A stretch of DNA of 64,000 bases. Origin: Eledone cirrhosa. Lineage: Eukaryota > Mollusca > Cephalopoda > Octopoda > Eledonidae. Positions 32,086-42,818 of the stretch are shown piece after piece. The stretch covers positions 117,170,323-117,234,322 of the forward strand of contig OZ024742.1 in the NCBI GenBank assembly GCA_964016885.1, read 5' to 3'. Within the stretch, counting starts at the first letter, position 1; each line of letters starts with the position of its first letter. Made by a program: the position numbers and the translations under genes. Under the pieces are notes generated by a model. The model did not search any database and was not told the origin of the DNA. It saw only the letters and a list, made by a program, of their open reading frames with translations.

Positions 32086-32299
32086 GATTTTTTCAAAGAA
32101 ATTTTTGTTTGATAATTATAAAATTTTAAATTTTGGGCTCAAGGCCCCAATCTTTTGAGTGTCCTTTTCCGAAAGCAATATATGTGACCTTATAAACACT
32201 TAACAACAAAACGTTTCCAGAAATGGCAATTTGAAACAACTGAAAAACAACAAACCTTTGCGGAGCTCACGATAATACGATTTCCTACGTAGGTCGCCA

Positions 32300-32328
32300 A
32301 TAATAATAATAATAATAATAATAATAAG
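32300..32328. repeat. (AAT)n at the 5' edge of the R4-like LINE
   Basis: Nine AAT units in the direction expected for an insertion into (TTA/TAA)n. Confidence 0.9.
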
Positions 32329-32900
32329 CTTCCTCAAGCATAAAATATAAATAAGCAAATGGAGGAAATGTGAATATAAATTTTAATTTACATGGAAATA
32401 TTTACATAATGATAAGAATAAAGGTGTACAAAATATGAGGCAGGCAGTGTTAGTGGGAAATCTCAGAAAGTTTAATATATTAGAAAGGAGAGAGAAATAA
32501 CTACAATGAATTTCAAATAGCATAGTAATATTTGTAAAAGGAAAAAAAAGCTAGGACAATATTGATGTGTTATTTCTTCAAAGCAGATCAAGCAGCATGC
32601 TCACCATATACAGTTCTTTGTATATACATACATTCTTTGGTTTTCATGAACATTTGTCATGACTTAGATATAAAATATAAAAACACATCCTTAGATGAAT
32701 ACAATCAGAAATAAATTTCATTCATGTTCAAATTCAATATAAATAATGGGGCAGGAAAAGCATCCTGTAAGCATATTGGCCAACATCTTTCACTGTAACT
32801 ACAAGTTTTTTTCATTCATTTGATGAATTGTTTTATGCAATTTCCTCAGTGATTCTGATATTGTTTTTTATCAGTGCAAAATAAAACAAACTATAGAATA

Positions 32901-32957
<57 letters not shown>

Positions 32958-33360
32958 AAATAAGTGAATATAAAAACCATAGCTTTTATCTAAACTTTAG
33001 AATGAAATTATAAATACTTTGCATTTTTTTTCTGTCTATTTATAGATTTTCGTTAAAAAAATAATGAGTTCTATCTTAGAGATTAATGTTCCTAGCTATG
33101 AATAAAAACAGTAAAAACAATAATAAAATATGAAATAAAAAAATATTCTTGTCTATATTTTAGTGATGTATATATTTTGTTATAACAACTATAAATATTA
33201 TTCCAGTGGAATATTAAGTGAAGTGTGGAAATATGTCACAACTGTACTGATAATATTTTTTTGTGATATTTCAAATGAGATTACAAAGTCTCACCTTCAG
33301 CACGACCCTACTAAAAGAAAGACATATTTATTTGAAATATTCAATAGGAAAATAACAATA
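32329..33360. other. Unannotated AT-rich spacer with (AAT)n
   Basis: A pure (AAT)n of about 17 units lies at 32905-32956. No gene seen. Confidence 0.45.
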
Positions 33361-33371
33361 TATTATATAAT

Positions 33372-33560
33372 TGTTTCTACTTTTGGCACAAGGCCATCAA
33401 TCATCCGAGTGCATTACTGGTACTTTATTTTATCGACCCCCGTAAGGATGAAAGGCAAAGTTAACCTTGGCGGGATTTGAACTCAGATCGTAAAGGGACA
33501 TAACTCTATGATGCAAAGCATGGCATCCGACCCTCTACCGATACTGCCAATCCACCGCCC
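33372..33560 (-). mobile_element. OR-type SINE with TSD
   Basis: Complete copy of subfamily C ('ataactctatgatgcaaagc'). The duplication 'tattatataat' is at 33361-33371 and 33561-33571. Confidence 0.9.
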
Positions 33561-33614
33561 TATTATATAATGTATTACAATATAATATATGGAATATAAT
33601 ATATATATTATATG

Positions 33615-34010
33615 ATTACATCATCATCATCAGTTAATGTCTTCCCTGCTAGCACGGGTTCGACATGTCATCACAGATAGACCAGTATTCAAGTGGTGCC
33701 ACTGATTTCTATATGAGCCAGGAGCTCAACATATGATCTACATATAAGGGAGGTGGTCATGTCTATGGCACAACTAAAGAGTCCTTTTGACTCTTTGTTT
33801 GTTACATTTTCTATAGCTGTATGCCCTTCCTATCACCAACCATTTGACAGAGTGTAATGGGTGCAATTATCAAATAAATCACTGACATTAGAGAAGCTGA
33901 CATGCCCCTGATACAACTAAAGAGCATTCTTGACCATTTTTATCATTGTTTCTACAGTAGACTGCCCTTCATATTGCCAACTACCATACAAAGTGTGCTG
34001 TCAGTCTTTG
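33615..34010 (-). mobile_element. Old 3' end of family C LINE
   Basis: Forward text 'catcatcatcagttaatgtc', 'ttccctgctagcacgggttc', 'ctatagctgtatgcccttcc' and 'tatcaccaaccatttgacag' is the reverse of a family C tail. It belongs to an older tail variant shared with 4640-4950 and 34615-34840. Confidence 0.65.
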
Positions 34011-34614
34011 ACTCAACTGAAGAGCCCTCTCTAGTCTACTGATGGGGATGGCTTATATATTATGGGCTTGTACCAAGTCTGGAGGGATTTGATAGAGTTA
34101 AGCATGGTGAGTGGGAGAAGAAGGTGACTTCACGCCATGTGGGAGGTACTGTGGTGATGGTAGCTACTTATGGGCTATGACAGGTGTTTCAAGGCTTTAT
34201 AAGGTGAGGATCTAGAGCAGAGTTGTGTGGAGGAACCCTGGATAGCATGTATGTGTAAGGATTTGGGAGGGGCAGAGTTGTTACTGGAGAGATTATGGAT
34301 AGAGTTAAAGTGATGCTGAGAAAATATACTATGGGGTGGTTGTGGTTTTGAAGAAACGTGAAATTGATGGAGGTGCAGTGGTAGTTAAGGTAGTTACTAA
34401 AAGGTGAAGGTGAATGGGTCAGGTCAGGTCAAGTTTTAGGGTGGTAGAGAGCTCTTTACCAGCACAGTGTGTCACCAATCCTTTGATATATTTGCCATAA
34501 GTTTCAGCTTCTTGAGATTAGTTCTTATTATCTCATCCCATATCTTTTGGGGGATGCCTTTTCTACTAGTTCCACCCACTAGGATTTATTTGCATGTCTT
34601 TATAAAGCCAATAA
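34011..34614. other. Unannotated, relatively GC-richer spacer
   Basis: Rich in GTGG/GGAG words. No frame or repeat recognised. Confidence 0.3.
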
Positions 34615-34840
34615 TCGTCATCATCATCCTCATTTGGCATTCTGTTTCTCTGCTAGTCAGTATTGGACATGTTATTTCTGATTGTTAAGTACTCAAGTGG
34701 AACCATTGACATCCAGGTGAATTAAGGGCTTGACATTTGAATCTACACTCTACCAAGTTAATTTTGTCATGGCACCAACACTAGAGATGTTCTCATATCC
34801 TTGACACAGCTGAAGAGTCCTTCTGACCCATTATTTATGG
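34615..34840 (-). mobile_element. Old 3' end of family C LINE
   Basis: 'gtcatcatcatcctcatttg', 'gccataagggcttgacattt'-like text and 'atggcaccaacactagagat' align with the 4640-4950 copy. Confidence 0.6.
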
Positions 34841-34879
34841 AAATGTGCGAGTGTGTGTATATGCATATATATATACATA

Positions 34880-34928
34880 TATTATCATCATCACCATTTA
34901 ATGTCCAATTTTCTATGCTAGCATAATT
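34880..34928 (-). mobile_element. Family C tail scrap
   Basis: 'attatcatcatcaccattta' and 'atgtccaattttctatgcta': the terminal 45 bp only. Confidence 0.6.
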
Positions 34929-34929
34929 A

Positions 34930-35088
34930 TACATTAAACTATCACCAAATTGCACAATAATCTGTCACAACATTACTCAGCAATCTAGCTTCACATTACA
35001 CAGAAAACTGTCACAACATTACACATATTATGCATAATCCAAGCCACATCATACAGTGATCTGTCACCACATTATACAGTAAAGGACT
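34930..35088. repeat. Degenerate minisatellite
   Basis: Four or so imperfect units of about 40 bp built on 'aatctgtcacaacattaca'. Confidence 0.6.
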
Positions 35089-35094
35089 GTATAC

Positions 35095-35190
35095 ACTCTA
35101 ATATAAGCCAATCTGAATATAAGTGGACCCATTATTTTATGTCTGAGAAATGGGCAAAAATCCAAACTCTGAGTATAAATCAATGTGGTT
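35095..35190 (+). mobile_element. Possible MITE remnant
   Basis: 'actctaatataagccaatct' and 'gagtataaatcaatgtggtt' face each other as decayed inverted ends, a pattern of a widespread animal MITE. Tentative. Confidence 0.35.
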
Positions 35191-35699
35191 AATAAATGCA
35201 TTATGTTTAGATTGCACAGCTTTGAAATTCTTATGAGTGGAGAATATATCTATGAAGTTTTAATATGTTGATATTTAAGTACAAGTTAAATAAAATGAGG
35301 CTTAAATACTCTGCATTGTTATACAATGATCGTTTACTTTAACAATTCTGAATGTATAAAATATAAATGTTACAAAACTCCATATTTTAATATATTTCCA
35401 TTAAAACATGACCCCTTTGACTGTCTTGAGAGTGTCAAAAACTTAGATCTTATTTCCTTCAAATTGAATGTAAAACTCAGCTATTTGGGCACCATATTCA
35501 ATTATTGATCAGAGATATTTTACTGTGTGTCTAGCAAACAAATGTGCTTCCAATTAATTATCTGTATTAGTTGAAAATTGAAATTATTTTCCATCTTTCA
35601 AGAAATCAACACTTTAAGCATAAACCCATTATGTTAATTTTACTTACTTTATGTTATGACATTGACTTTCTATTTTAATTTTGTCCATCTTACCATAAT
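35191..35699. other. Unannotated AT-rich spacer
   Basis: No gene seen. A 60-codon frame at 35326-35508 has no recognised homology. Confidence 0.35.
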
Positions 35700-36140
35700 A
35701 TATTAAAGGGAATGAATGTATGTATGTATGTTCTTCTGGTTTTATAATTTTATAAAATGTTTACCAAGAGAGACTTGATTTCTAACATAGACACAAAACT
35801 CTTTCATGGAGTTTAAACATCAACTAGGTAGATATGTATGTAATTTCTGCATGCATGTGTGTGCAGGTATAGATGTTATTGTATGTGTGGATGTGGAAGT
35901 TTTGAGTTATATGTGTGCATATGTTTTGTATATGTACATGTGTACATGCAACCAACTATTACATACAGAATTTTTGGAATGTTTTACATATTTTACTGTT
36001 CCATTAATGGATTATACTTGAAATTTCCTAACTAGACATGTTCTTTCTACTTCTGTGAAGCCCAGCTTTTCAAGATTTGTACTGAGGCAGTTACTAACAT
36101 ATCCCAGTGCCCCAATAATCACAGGTATATGTATTGATGT
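35700..36140 (-). mobile_element. R4-like LINE 3' end with (CATA)n tail, copy 1
   Basis: Reverse strand: 36135-35995 encodes a decayed 'VIIGALGYV.N.LSTNLEKLG'-like end, as in 'VPIVIGVLGTISKRFQGWLKKIG' of D1. A 3'-UTR shared with 26824-27110 follows, then a tail of CATA units at 35712-35735. Confidence 0.65.
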
Positions 36141-36785
36141 ATGTATGTTCTTCTGGCTTTCTTTTTTTAACTTTTCACAAATAGACAGCTGGTTTCTTAT
36201 CCAGAAATAAAGCTTTTTTATTGGTATTTAGAAACCCCTGGCATATCTAAGACGTCAGTAGCTTTGTTTGAATACTGACTCAGCTGGTGATAAACTGCCC
36301 AAACCTTGCTAACAGGGAAAATGGACATTAAATTATAATGATAATGATGAATGACAACATCAACTAGGTAAATATCTATAACTGCCTACATGTGAGTATA
36401 TGTGCAGCTATGGATATTAATGCATGTGTGGATCTACATGATTTAAATGATATACATACACATATGTTTCTATATCTCCACATGCAGTTATTTCATGCTA
36501 AAAATTTGGAATGCTTTACGTATTTTTACAGTTCCATTAATGGACTGTACTTGCACCTTCCTAACTAACCATGCTTTATCTAGTTTTGGGATAGCCAGTG
36601 TCTCAAGATTTGTGTTGAGGCAGTTAGTAACATATCCATGTAGCCCAATGATCACAGGTAGAAATCTAAAGGTATAGTCAGTGTGGAGTATCTGTTAGTT
36701 CTTCGTTATATCAACATGAATGTTCTCCTTTTCTCTAATCATGCTTCAATTGGAGATAATACTAGGATGACATTCTCGAACAGCT
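36141..36785 (-). mobile_element. R4-like LINE 3' end, copy 2, adjacent
   Basis: The coding remnant at 36700-36530 includes 'TNCLNTNLETLA'-like text and the shared 'gttccattaatgga.t.tact' block. The 3'-UTR is at 36525-36160 and a short CATA tail is near 36145. It lies directly behind copy 1 in the same direction. A family C tail has inserted into its UTR. Confidence 0.65.
36230..36355 (+). mobile_element. Family C tail inserted in the R4-like 3'-UTR
   Basis: 'gcccaaaccttgctaacagg', 'gaaaatggacattaaattat' and 'aatgataatgatga'. Confidence 0.6.
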
Positions 36786-36791
36786 GTTTAA

Positions 36792-37011
36792 CCCTTTAAT
36801 GTTCAAACCGGCCAAAACCGGCCAGAATTCTCTACCTCTTTCTGTTGAAACTGGCTGTAACTGGTCGCTCAAACTGATGTTAAGGTATTGTTCTCAAAAT
36901 AAATACTTTCAAAATCTCATAGATTCGATATTATGTGAGATAATTATGTGAGGTAAAGCCTTTACCATGAAAATATAATAGTATATATAAAATAATGTGA
37001 ATGCTAAAGGG
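36792..37011. mobile_element. piggyBac-like MITE, copy 2, with TTAA flanks
   Basis: A 220-bp element with ends 'ccctttaatgttcaaacc' and 'gtgaatgctaaaggg', about 12 of 15 matching as an inverted repeat. Perfect TTAA lies on both sides (36788-36791 and 37012-37015). Copy 1 is at 3412-3628. It has jumped into an R4-like LINE remnant, whose coding parts lie on both sides. Confidence 0.82.
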
Positions 37012-37019
37012 TTAAGATG

Positions 37020-37565
37020 TGAGTGACACTTTTTTTATATTTCACAGTCTGCATCTGTTGTCACATCTCTGTGTTTTACCTGCATTTTTATCCCTTTTGT
37101 GCATTAGGTATTTTGTTGGTATTTCCTGTTTCTGGATAGCAAAAGCATATCCTTCAAAGTCAGAGCCCATATTACAGTTTTTTTTATCAAAGACAGACTA
37201 CTTTGCTTATCAATATTACTTCGAAGTTTTCTGACACCATAGTCATGTTTGATATTCTGCTGATTTATTGCAGCTGTGCTGTGAAGCTTCCTTAGGTGTG
37301 TAGTTTTGGCCATCATTTAGGGAGTACTTCTTGAGAAGCTCCTTCCTAAATCTCATGATGTTATCTGTCTCGTTTAGACAGATTCCTTCTATGGGTGGGC
37401 TTCTAGGCTTGGTGGTTAGTAGGTGTTGTTGAAGTGATATAATATAACATTCAAAAGCTTTTTTAATCAATGTTACTCTTCTGCCTCCCTCTTTCTTTAT
37501 GCTGATGTGGAAATTTCTGCTGATGGCTGGATTGGATTGGATCTCTTATAGCATCCACACAAGTA
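37020..37565 (-). pseudogene. Middle region of an R4-like LINE
   Basis: Reverse strand peptides 'IKKEGGRRVTLIKKAFECYI' and 'ETDNIMRFRKELLKKYSLND' (37565-37330), and 'SLSLIKKTVIWALTLKD' (about 37200), occupy the post-RT region where D1 has 'GGRGLISIEDCVQMEKINLH'. Continuous with the 3' end at 36785 apart from the MITE. Confidence 0.5.
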
Positions 37566-37789
37566 GTCCAAATGTTGGTATGAAAACAAGTACAGCAAAC
37601 ACATCGTGAGCCATTTATTTATTGTATGCAGAGAGTTCTGATAATCATAGTTTCCTTTTCTAGGTGTTTTGTTTCCAAGTTAATTGTTCTTTGTTACAAA
37701 TTTCCTCATAAGATATATTTTCTTCAAATGTATGTGTGTATGTTACTTACACAAAGTACCATCGTTAAAATTTAGGTAACAAAAGTCTT
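37566..37789. other. Unannotated spacer
   Basis: No gene seen. Confidence 0.3.
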
Positions 37790-37945
37790 GGATATTTTTT
37801 CTGTTCTGGTTATAGACTGAATTAATAAAGTGTGTGTTAACTGGTTAATTTCTGTCTGAAGAGCCCAACTTTTGTAGATTGTCATTTAGGTATTTGCTAA
37901 CATAGCCCTAATAAGTATTGGCTGAATTGATGTGATCATATTTAT
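37790..37945 (-). mobile_element. R4-like LINE 3' coding scrap, copy 3
   Basis: The 'gtcatttaggtatttgctaacatagccc' region (37883-37912) matches the 'ggcagttactaacatatccc' block of copies 1 and 2. Confidence 0.5.
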
Positions 37946-38455
37946 TATACATAATAATAAACTATAGATGATGGATGAGAGATGCTCTTGAGAGTACGAC
38001 TGAGGTACCACACAAACTGAGGTGTTGTCTGTCCCTCCCTACTGTCCCTTTCTTTCCTTGCTTGATCTTTTAATATGTTTAATTGGTTGTCATTCATGAT
38101 ATCTTATTAATGACAATAAAGGGAGGAGTGCAAGACAGTGTCTGTTTTATATTTTTTTATCCTGTTAGTAAAATAAGTTGGATTACTTTGAATAAATAAT
38201 GTTATCAATTACTTTGAATATATAATATTATATAATTTATCAACTAAATTTTATAATACATGATAAAACATAAATAATTTAATGTATTGCTTATTTCAAG
38301 ATTCACTTCTTTTAAAAGTTTCGAATTTCAACTTCTGGTATATCGCCACCCCTACCACTTCAGCTACCATAGACAGAGGGAGAAAGAAAGAGAGTGTCTG
38401 AAGATAGAGATATAGACAGAATGACTATGTGACAGATAAATATATATAAATAGAT

Positions 38456-38458
<3 letters not shown>
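37946..38458. other. Unannotated AT-rich spacer
   Basis: No gene seen. Confidence 0.35.

Positions 38459-38459
<1 letters not shown>

Positions 38460-38493
<34 letters not shown>
38460..38493. repeat. (GA)n microsatellite
   Basis: About 16 GA units. Confidence 0.95.
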
Positions 38494-38498
<5 letters not shown>

Positions 38499-38539
38499 TG
38501 AAGAGATTAGGATTTTTTTCAACACCCTGACGCATATGT

Positions 38540-38730
38540 CTGTGTGTGTGTATGTGCATATACATACATTTATATGAATGAGTATATAACTATAATCGCT
38601 CAAACACACACACTTTTAAAAATACACACTCACAGACATACATTCACACAAATACACATACTTTCACACACACATAATACATTCACACAAACACACACAC
38701 ATACATTTACACAAATACATACATACAGAT
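38540..38730. repeat. Cryptic CA/ACAT-rich repeat
   Basis: Imperfect 'acacacatacattcacacaa'-type units over nearly 200 bp. Confidence 0.8.
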
Positions 38731-38734
38731 CGAT

Positions 38735-38960
38735 GGTATTTAAGGATTTTATTCTGTTTGGCTGCGGATGCAGTAGCTCTCGCCCTTACCGCTGGGGATG
38801 GGGTAAGAAGGAAATGAGTCACTGACTGTGACATACCAGATAAGGCACTTGCCTCTTGACCAAGGGCACAGGGTAAGATCGTTAGGTCTTTTCCCATCAA
38901 TTCTGGACAACACAGACGGTTCCAAAATTGAGAGGATGTTTGCCCAGGCCAAAGCTCTTA
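38735..38960 (-). pseudogene. PD-(D/E)XK-like domain fragment of a retroelement
   Basis: Reverse strand: 'LEPSVLSRIDGKRPNDLTLC' then 'PWSRGKCLIWYVTVSDSF' (38952-38780). The pattern 'DGKRPD..TL.PW..G..L.WD.T..D' is familiar from C-terminal domains of transposon-encoded proteins in many marine invertebrates. Here the D after KRP is N and the WD is WY. Only this fragment remains, so host origin cannot be fully excluded. Confidence 0.5.
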
Positions 38961-39029
38961 AGTGGTAATAGGACAGTGTGTGTATGTGTGCACGAGTTTG
39001 TTGGCATTCTTAAATTAAAGATGTGTATG

Positions 39030-39065
39030 TCATTAACCCATGCTAATATGGAAGATAGACATTAA

Positions 39066-39101
<36 letters not shown>

Positions 39102-39146
39102 TGTGTGTGTGTGTGTGTGTGTGTCATATATATATATATATATATA
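39030..39146 (+). mobile_element. Family C tail with (GAT)n, (TG)n and (TA)n
   Basis: 'aacccatgctaatatggaag' and 'atagacattaaatgatgatg' with 12 GAT units (39068-39102), followed by (TG)n and (TA)n. Confidence 0.8.
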
Positions 39147-39254
39147 TGTGTGTGTCACTGTTTTTAAGTTAGACATGTGAGTATCCCCTTCCTTCATTTT
39201 ATACACACATACATTCACACAAACGCACAGACACACATATTGTGTGATGGACGG

Positions 39255-39930
39255 ATAGACAGAAGTCACTCAAATTATATACATGTGAATGGAGCTCCCA
39301 TGAAGCAGGTAGTGAAGGTCAAGTATCTTGAGGCCGTATTCATGATTGATGGAAAGCAGGAGGCTGAATTAAGTGCAAGTATTGCAAAAGCTAATGCAGG
39401 AATGTGCCAGCTTCAGCATTCAGTAATCAAAAGTAGGGGTAATAGCCAAACTTGCTGTCTTCCTGGTATTCCTTCAAAAACTCACCTAGTGTCATGAATC
39501 TTGGGTAATGACTGAAAGAATATGATTGCAAAAATAGGCCAAAATGAGGTTCCTCCAAAGTGTCTTTGGAGTAACTTTAGTCAATAAAGTGCATAGCTTG
39601 GAGATCAGAGAATCACTCCAGGTAGAGCCGCTACTTCTCTGAATTGAGAGATCACAGCTCCGATACTATGAGCATGTAGTTAGAATGTCTCAGGAAAGAA
39701 TTGCTGGACAGATTTTACAGGCAAAACCAACCAGCAAGGGACCTAGAGGTAGACCCTGAGCAAAATAGTTGGATAACATCCATGAGCTTGTTTGGTCATG
39801 CTTTAGGATCCAGCTGGATCAGTTAGAGATGTTTGCTTCGGACTGAGTAACTGGAAAGGGTGTTTGAGGAGGAGTCTGCTCCCACAACCTTCTCAGAAAT
39901 AAGTGGGTGTGGGTAAAGAAGAAGATATTG
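39255..39930 (+). pseudogene. C-terminal region of another non-LTR LINE
   Basis: Broken forward frames read 'VKYLEAVFMIDGKQEAELSA', 'IAKANAGMCQLQHSVIKSRG' (39325-39445), and in other frames 'LRYYEHVVRMSQERIAGQIL' (39660-39720) and 'SNWKGCLRRSLLPQPSQK' (39845-39900). This is the end of a LINE protein found widely in animals ('RLRWYGHV.RM'-type). It differs from families A, B and D. Several frameshifts. Confidence 0.7.
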
Positions 39931-40153
39931 TCAATTTACTTTTCAATTTACATATCATATCTATATGCATATATATTTGCGTATAATACCAATATGCACA
40001 TTACATATGCCAGCAGAAAACCGCCCAAGGGCGGTTCTTCTGCTAGTCTTATTAATGACATTGTATGTAACATCCTTTCCACAGATTTTAATGAATGTCA
40101 CATGACACTGAACATATTGTGGGAATTATAGAAAGATACCATTATCATTATTA
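39931..40153. other. Unannotated spacer
   Basis: No gene seen. Confidence 0.3.
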
Positions 40154-40248
40154 TGCCTTTCATCCTTACGGGGTCGATAAAATAAAGTACCAGTAATGTA
40201 CTGGGTAATTGCTGGCCTTGTGCCAAAAAGTAGAATCAATTATTATAT
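40154..40248 (+). mobile_element. OR-type SINE, 5'-truncated
   Basis: Only the 3' half, from 'gcctttcatccttacggggt' to 'gtagaatcaattattat'. It begins directly after a TATTATTAT stretch. Confidence 0.85.
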
Positions 40249-40320
40249 TAATCATAAGATAATAAATTTAGTAAGATATTATTAAATATTACATCACTTT
40301 AAATATTATATCGCTTTATA

Positions 40321-40505
40321 GGGCGGTGGATTGGCAGTATCGGTGGAGGGTCGGATGCCATGCTTTCCAGCATAGTTACGTCCCTTTACGATCTGAGTTC
40401 AAATCCCGCCGAGGTTGACTTTGCCTTTCATCCTTACGGGGTCGATAAAATAAAGTACCAGTAATGCACTGGGTAATTGCTGGCCTTGTGCCTAAAGTAG
40501 AAACA
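40321..40505 (+). mobile_element. OR-type SINE with TSD
   Basis: Complete subfamily A copy. The duplication 'attatatc(g/a)ctttata' is at 40305-40320 and 40506-40521, with one mismatch. Confidence 0.93.
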
Positions 40506-40578
40506 ATTATATCACTTTATAAGATAACATCATATGGTGACATCTTTAGTAAGACATCATGTGAAATATTTATCAGAT

Positions 40579-40690
40579 GATAATATTTCTTTTTAGGACA
40601 TCATTCATATGATAATATTTCTTATTAGGATATCATTCATATGATAATATCTCTTAGTAAGATATCATTCATATGATAATATATTATATT
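40579..40690. repeat. 32-bp minisatellite
   Basis: Units at 40579-40610, 40611-40642, 40643-40674 and a partial one after. The core is 'gataatatttcttattagga' plus 'catcattcatat', with 2-4 differences between units. More decayed units may precede it back to about 40520. Confidence 0.9.
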
Positions 40691-40960
40691 AACATAATAT
40701 CATATGATATATCGGTAAAACCCAAGGTAAATCAACAGTTATAAGCAAGCACAGCACATTCATGCAGTCTCTCAACATGCTAGAAATAATCACATCATGA
40801 CATCTTAGAAAAGAACATGTTGGATAATATGGTTTTAGGTTCATAGGAATGCCTTTCATAATCAATATGATTGATCAGTCTGATCTATAAAGTGCTGAGA
40901 ACATCTAATATTTTTCTCTTTTCTTGTATTTTTTAACATTTTTATTATTTATTGGTTAAT

Positions 40961-41181
40961 AATGGTTTCTGCTTTAGGCACAAGGCCAACAATTTTTGGG
41001 AGGGAGGGGAAATTCCATTAAATCAACCCCAGTGCATTATTGGTGCTTTATTTTATCAACCCCGTAATGATGAAAAGTAAAGCTAACCTTGGCAGGATTT
41101 GAACTCACAATGTAAAGGAAGGCAACTTTATGCCACAAAGCATGCTGTTCAATGTTCCACCAATACTGCCAATCTACTGCC
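40961..41181 (-). mobile_element. Old OR-type SINE with long block
   Basis: 'ggtttctgctttaggcacaa', 'ggggaaattccattaaatca' and head 'accaatactgccaatctact'. Confidence 0.85.
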
Positions 41182-41198
41182 CTTTATTTATTAATAAT

Positions 41199-41384
41199 TG
41201 TTTCTACTTTTTGGCACAAGGCCAGCAATTACCCAGTGCATTACAGGTACTTTATTTTATCGACCCCGTAAGGATGAAAGGCAAAGTTAACCTCGGCGGG
41301 ATTTGAACTCAGAATAGCAAGGGCCGTAACTCTATGCGTCAAAGCATGGCGTCCGACCCTCTACCGATACTGCCAATCCACCGC
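41199..41384 (-). mobile_element. OR-type SINE, subfamily B, with TSD
   Basis: Complete copy carrying 'gtaactctatgcgtcaaagc'. The duplication 'ctttatttattaataat' is at 41182-41198 and 41385-41401. It inserted exactly at the head end of the older SINE. Confidence 0.93.
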
Positions 41385-41401
41385 CTTTATTTATTAATAA
41401 T

Positions 41402-41578
41402 ACTTTTTATTTTCAATTTCTGATATTTTTTTCAATTTGAGATATTAACACATTGAATTCAAATCATTTTATAAGACAAATTTATTTTCTTTCCATTAAA
41501 TATAAATCTGACAGGTTATTTTAACTTAAAATTATAATTGACCAACAAAGCTATTCCATAAAACAAAAAAATAACTAA
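41402..41578. other. Unannotated AT-rich spacer
   Basis: No gene seen. Confidence 0.3.
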
Positions 41579-41579
41579 T

Positions 41580-42005
41580 AGCTGTGTTATTAAAGAATTG
41601 CTTCACAACCATATGGTACTTTGACTGAGTGTCTTCCACTACAACCTTCTTCTTCTAACCATCTTGCTCGGTGTTTACCCCTGGGTCTTCTGTCATTTGG
41701 TTGTAAAATCCACTCATCCTATTTTCAAAGAAACATTAGATAATGCTCTGTTCAGTATTGAAATAACATTTCTTTAAAAATATATAAACAAAAATTATAT
41801 TTGTAAGTAGCTTCTTCATCTGTTGATTTAAATAATATTTGCTGATCCTAAAATTCTAGATTAGGTTTGAATTGGTGTTTTATGTACTAAAATAAACCAC
41901 TATGTGGCAACATGGGCAAATAACTTTACCATATCCTTGGGTTGACTCAAGCAATATGAGTGAAATTGGGTAGACAGAAACTTTATAGAAGCTAATCGGA
42001 TGGAT
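41580..42005 (+). mobile_element. Ceph-SINE-like remnants
   Basis: 41580-41650 has head-like 'tagctgtgttattaaagaat' and 'gagtgtcttccactacaacc'. 41893-42000 has 'ccactatgtggcaacatggg' and 'ggtagacagaaactttatag'. Both are decayed pieces of the family seen at 7327-7685. Confidence 0.5.
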
Positions 42006-42356
42006 TGTACTTGTTTTAAAATAATATTTATAATCCTTGGATTGCTCTACTCTATTTTCAAAGGAACATTAGAAAATGTTGAGTCTAGTATTGAAATGAC
42101 ATTTCTTTAAATCATTTAACTCTACTTTCAGAGACAGTGAATGGATAATGGTATAACCATACACATATAACAATAAAATAGCAAACTTTTCTTGTTGAGA
42201 TTTTCCTCTTTTGTTGATTTGCTTCAAATTAACCAAATATGCTGTATGACAGACTCTTTTCAACAAATATTTAAACTCTCTGAAATAAAAAAAATGTATG
42301 CAAGGTAAAAGATTTATTCAGATTATTAGATTTCTCTGAATGTCTCAACTGTTGGA

Positions 42357-42358
<2 letters not shown>
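42006..42358. other. Unannotated AT-rich spacer
   Basis: No gene seen; minus-strand frame 42069-42266 is unconvincing. Confidence 0.3.
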
Positions 42359-42390
<32 letters not shown>

Positions 42391-42391
42391 G
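42359..42391. repeat. (ATT)n 3' flank of R4/Dong-like copy D2
   Basis: Eleven ATT units touching the LINE's 3' end. Confidence 0.95.
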
Positions 42392-42818
42392 TTCTTTGGA
42401 AAGTTTGTTGAAATGAATATCAAGCCACTACCTGCAGCCTCAGATATTCAGGACGTATCGGAGGGTTCTTGCCGTTCCCAGCAAGCATGCCTTTTGAAGT
42501 GTTCCAAAAAGCGGGGCGGGGCCAATTTTCTTTAAGCATCCCTGGAAACTTTTTGAGATAGTACCTAGTGCGCCTATGACAATCGGGACCACTTTGACTT
42601 CATGGCAGTTCCAAATCCTTTTTACCTCCCACTTTAAGTCCTGGTATCAGTTAATTTTCTCCCTCACCTTCTCTTGCACTCTCGTGTCGAATGGGCAGGC
42701 CACATCCACAATCAGGCACAATCTTTTTTCCTTGTCGAAAACCACCAGGTCAGGTCTATTGTGTTCCAGTTTCTTGTCCGTCTGTATCCTAAAATCCCAT
42801 AGCACCTTCACCTGATCG

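Larger units (their letters stand above)
30838..32298 (-). mobile_element. R4-like LINE keeping both ends, middle deleted
   Basis: The sense 5' end begins right after a (TTA)n tract ('attggcgacctacgtaggaa'), followed by about 200 bp of 5'-UTR and the start of a low-complexity N-terminal frame (ATG at 32085). At about 31610 it jumps to the C-terminal nuclease region, which runs to 31134. The 3' end, 'aaaatgaaaaaaaaaaa', meets TTATTATTATA at about 30838. The zinc-finger, RT and linker portion of 2-3 kb is absent. A young SINE (30921-31104) sits in its 3'-UTR. Confidence 0.72.
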
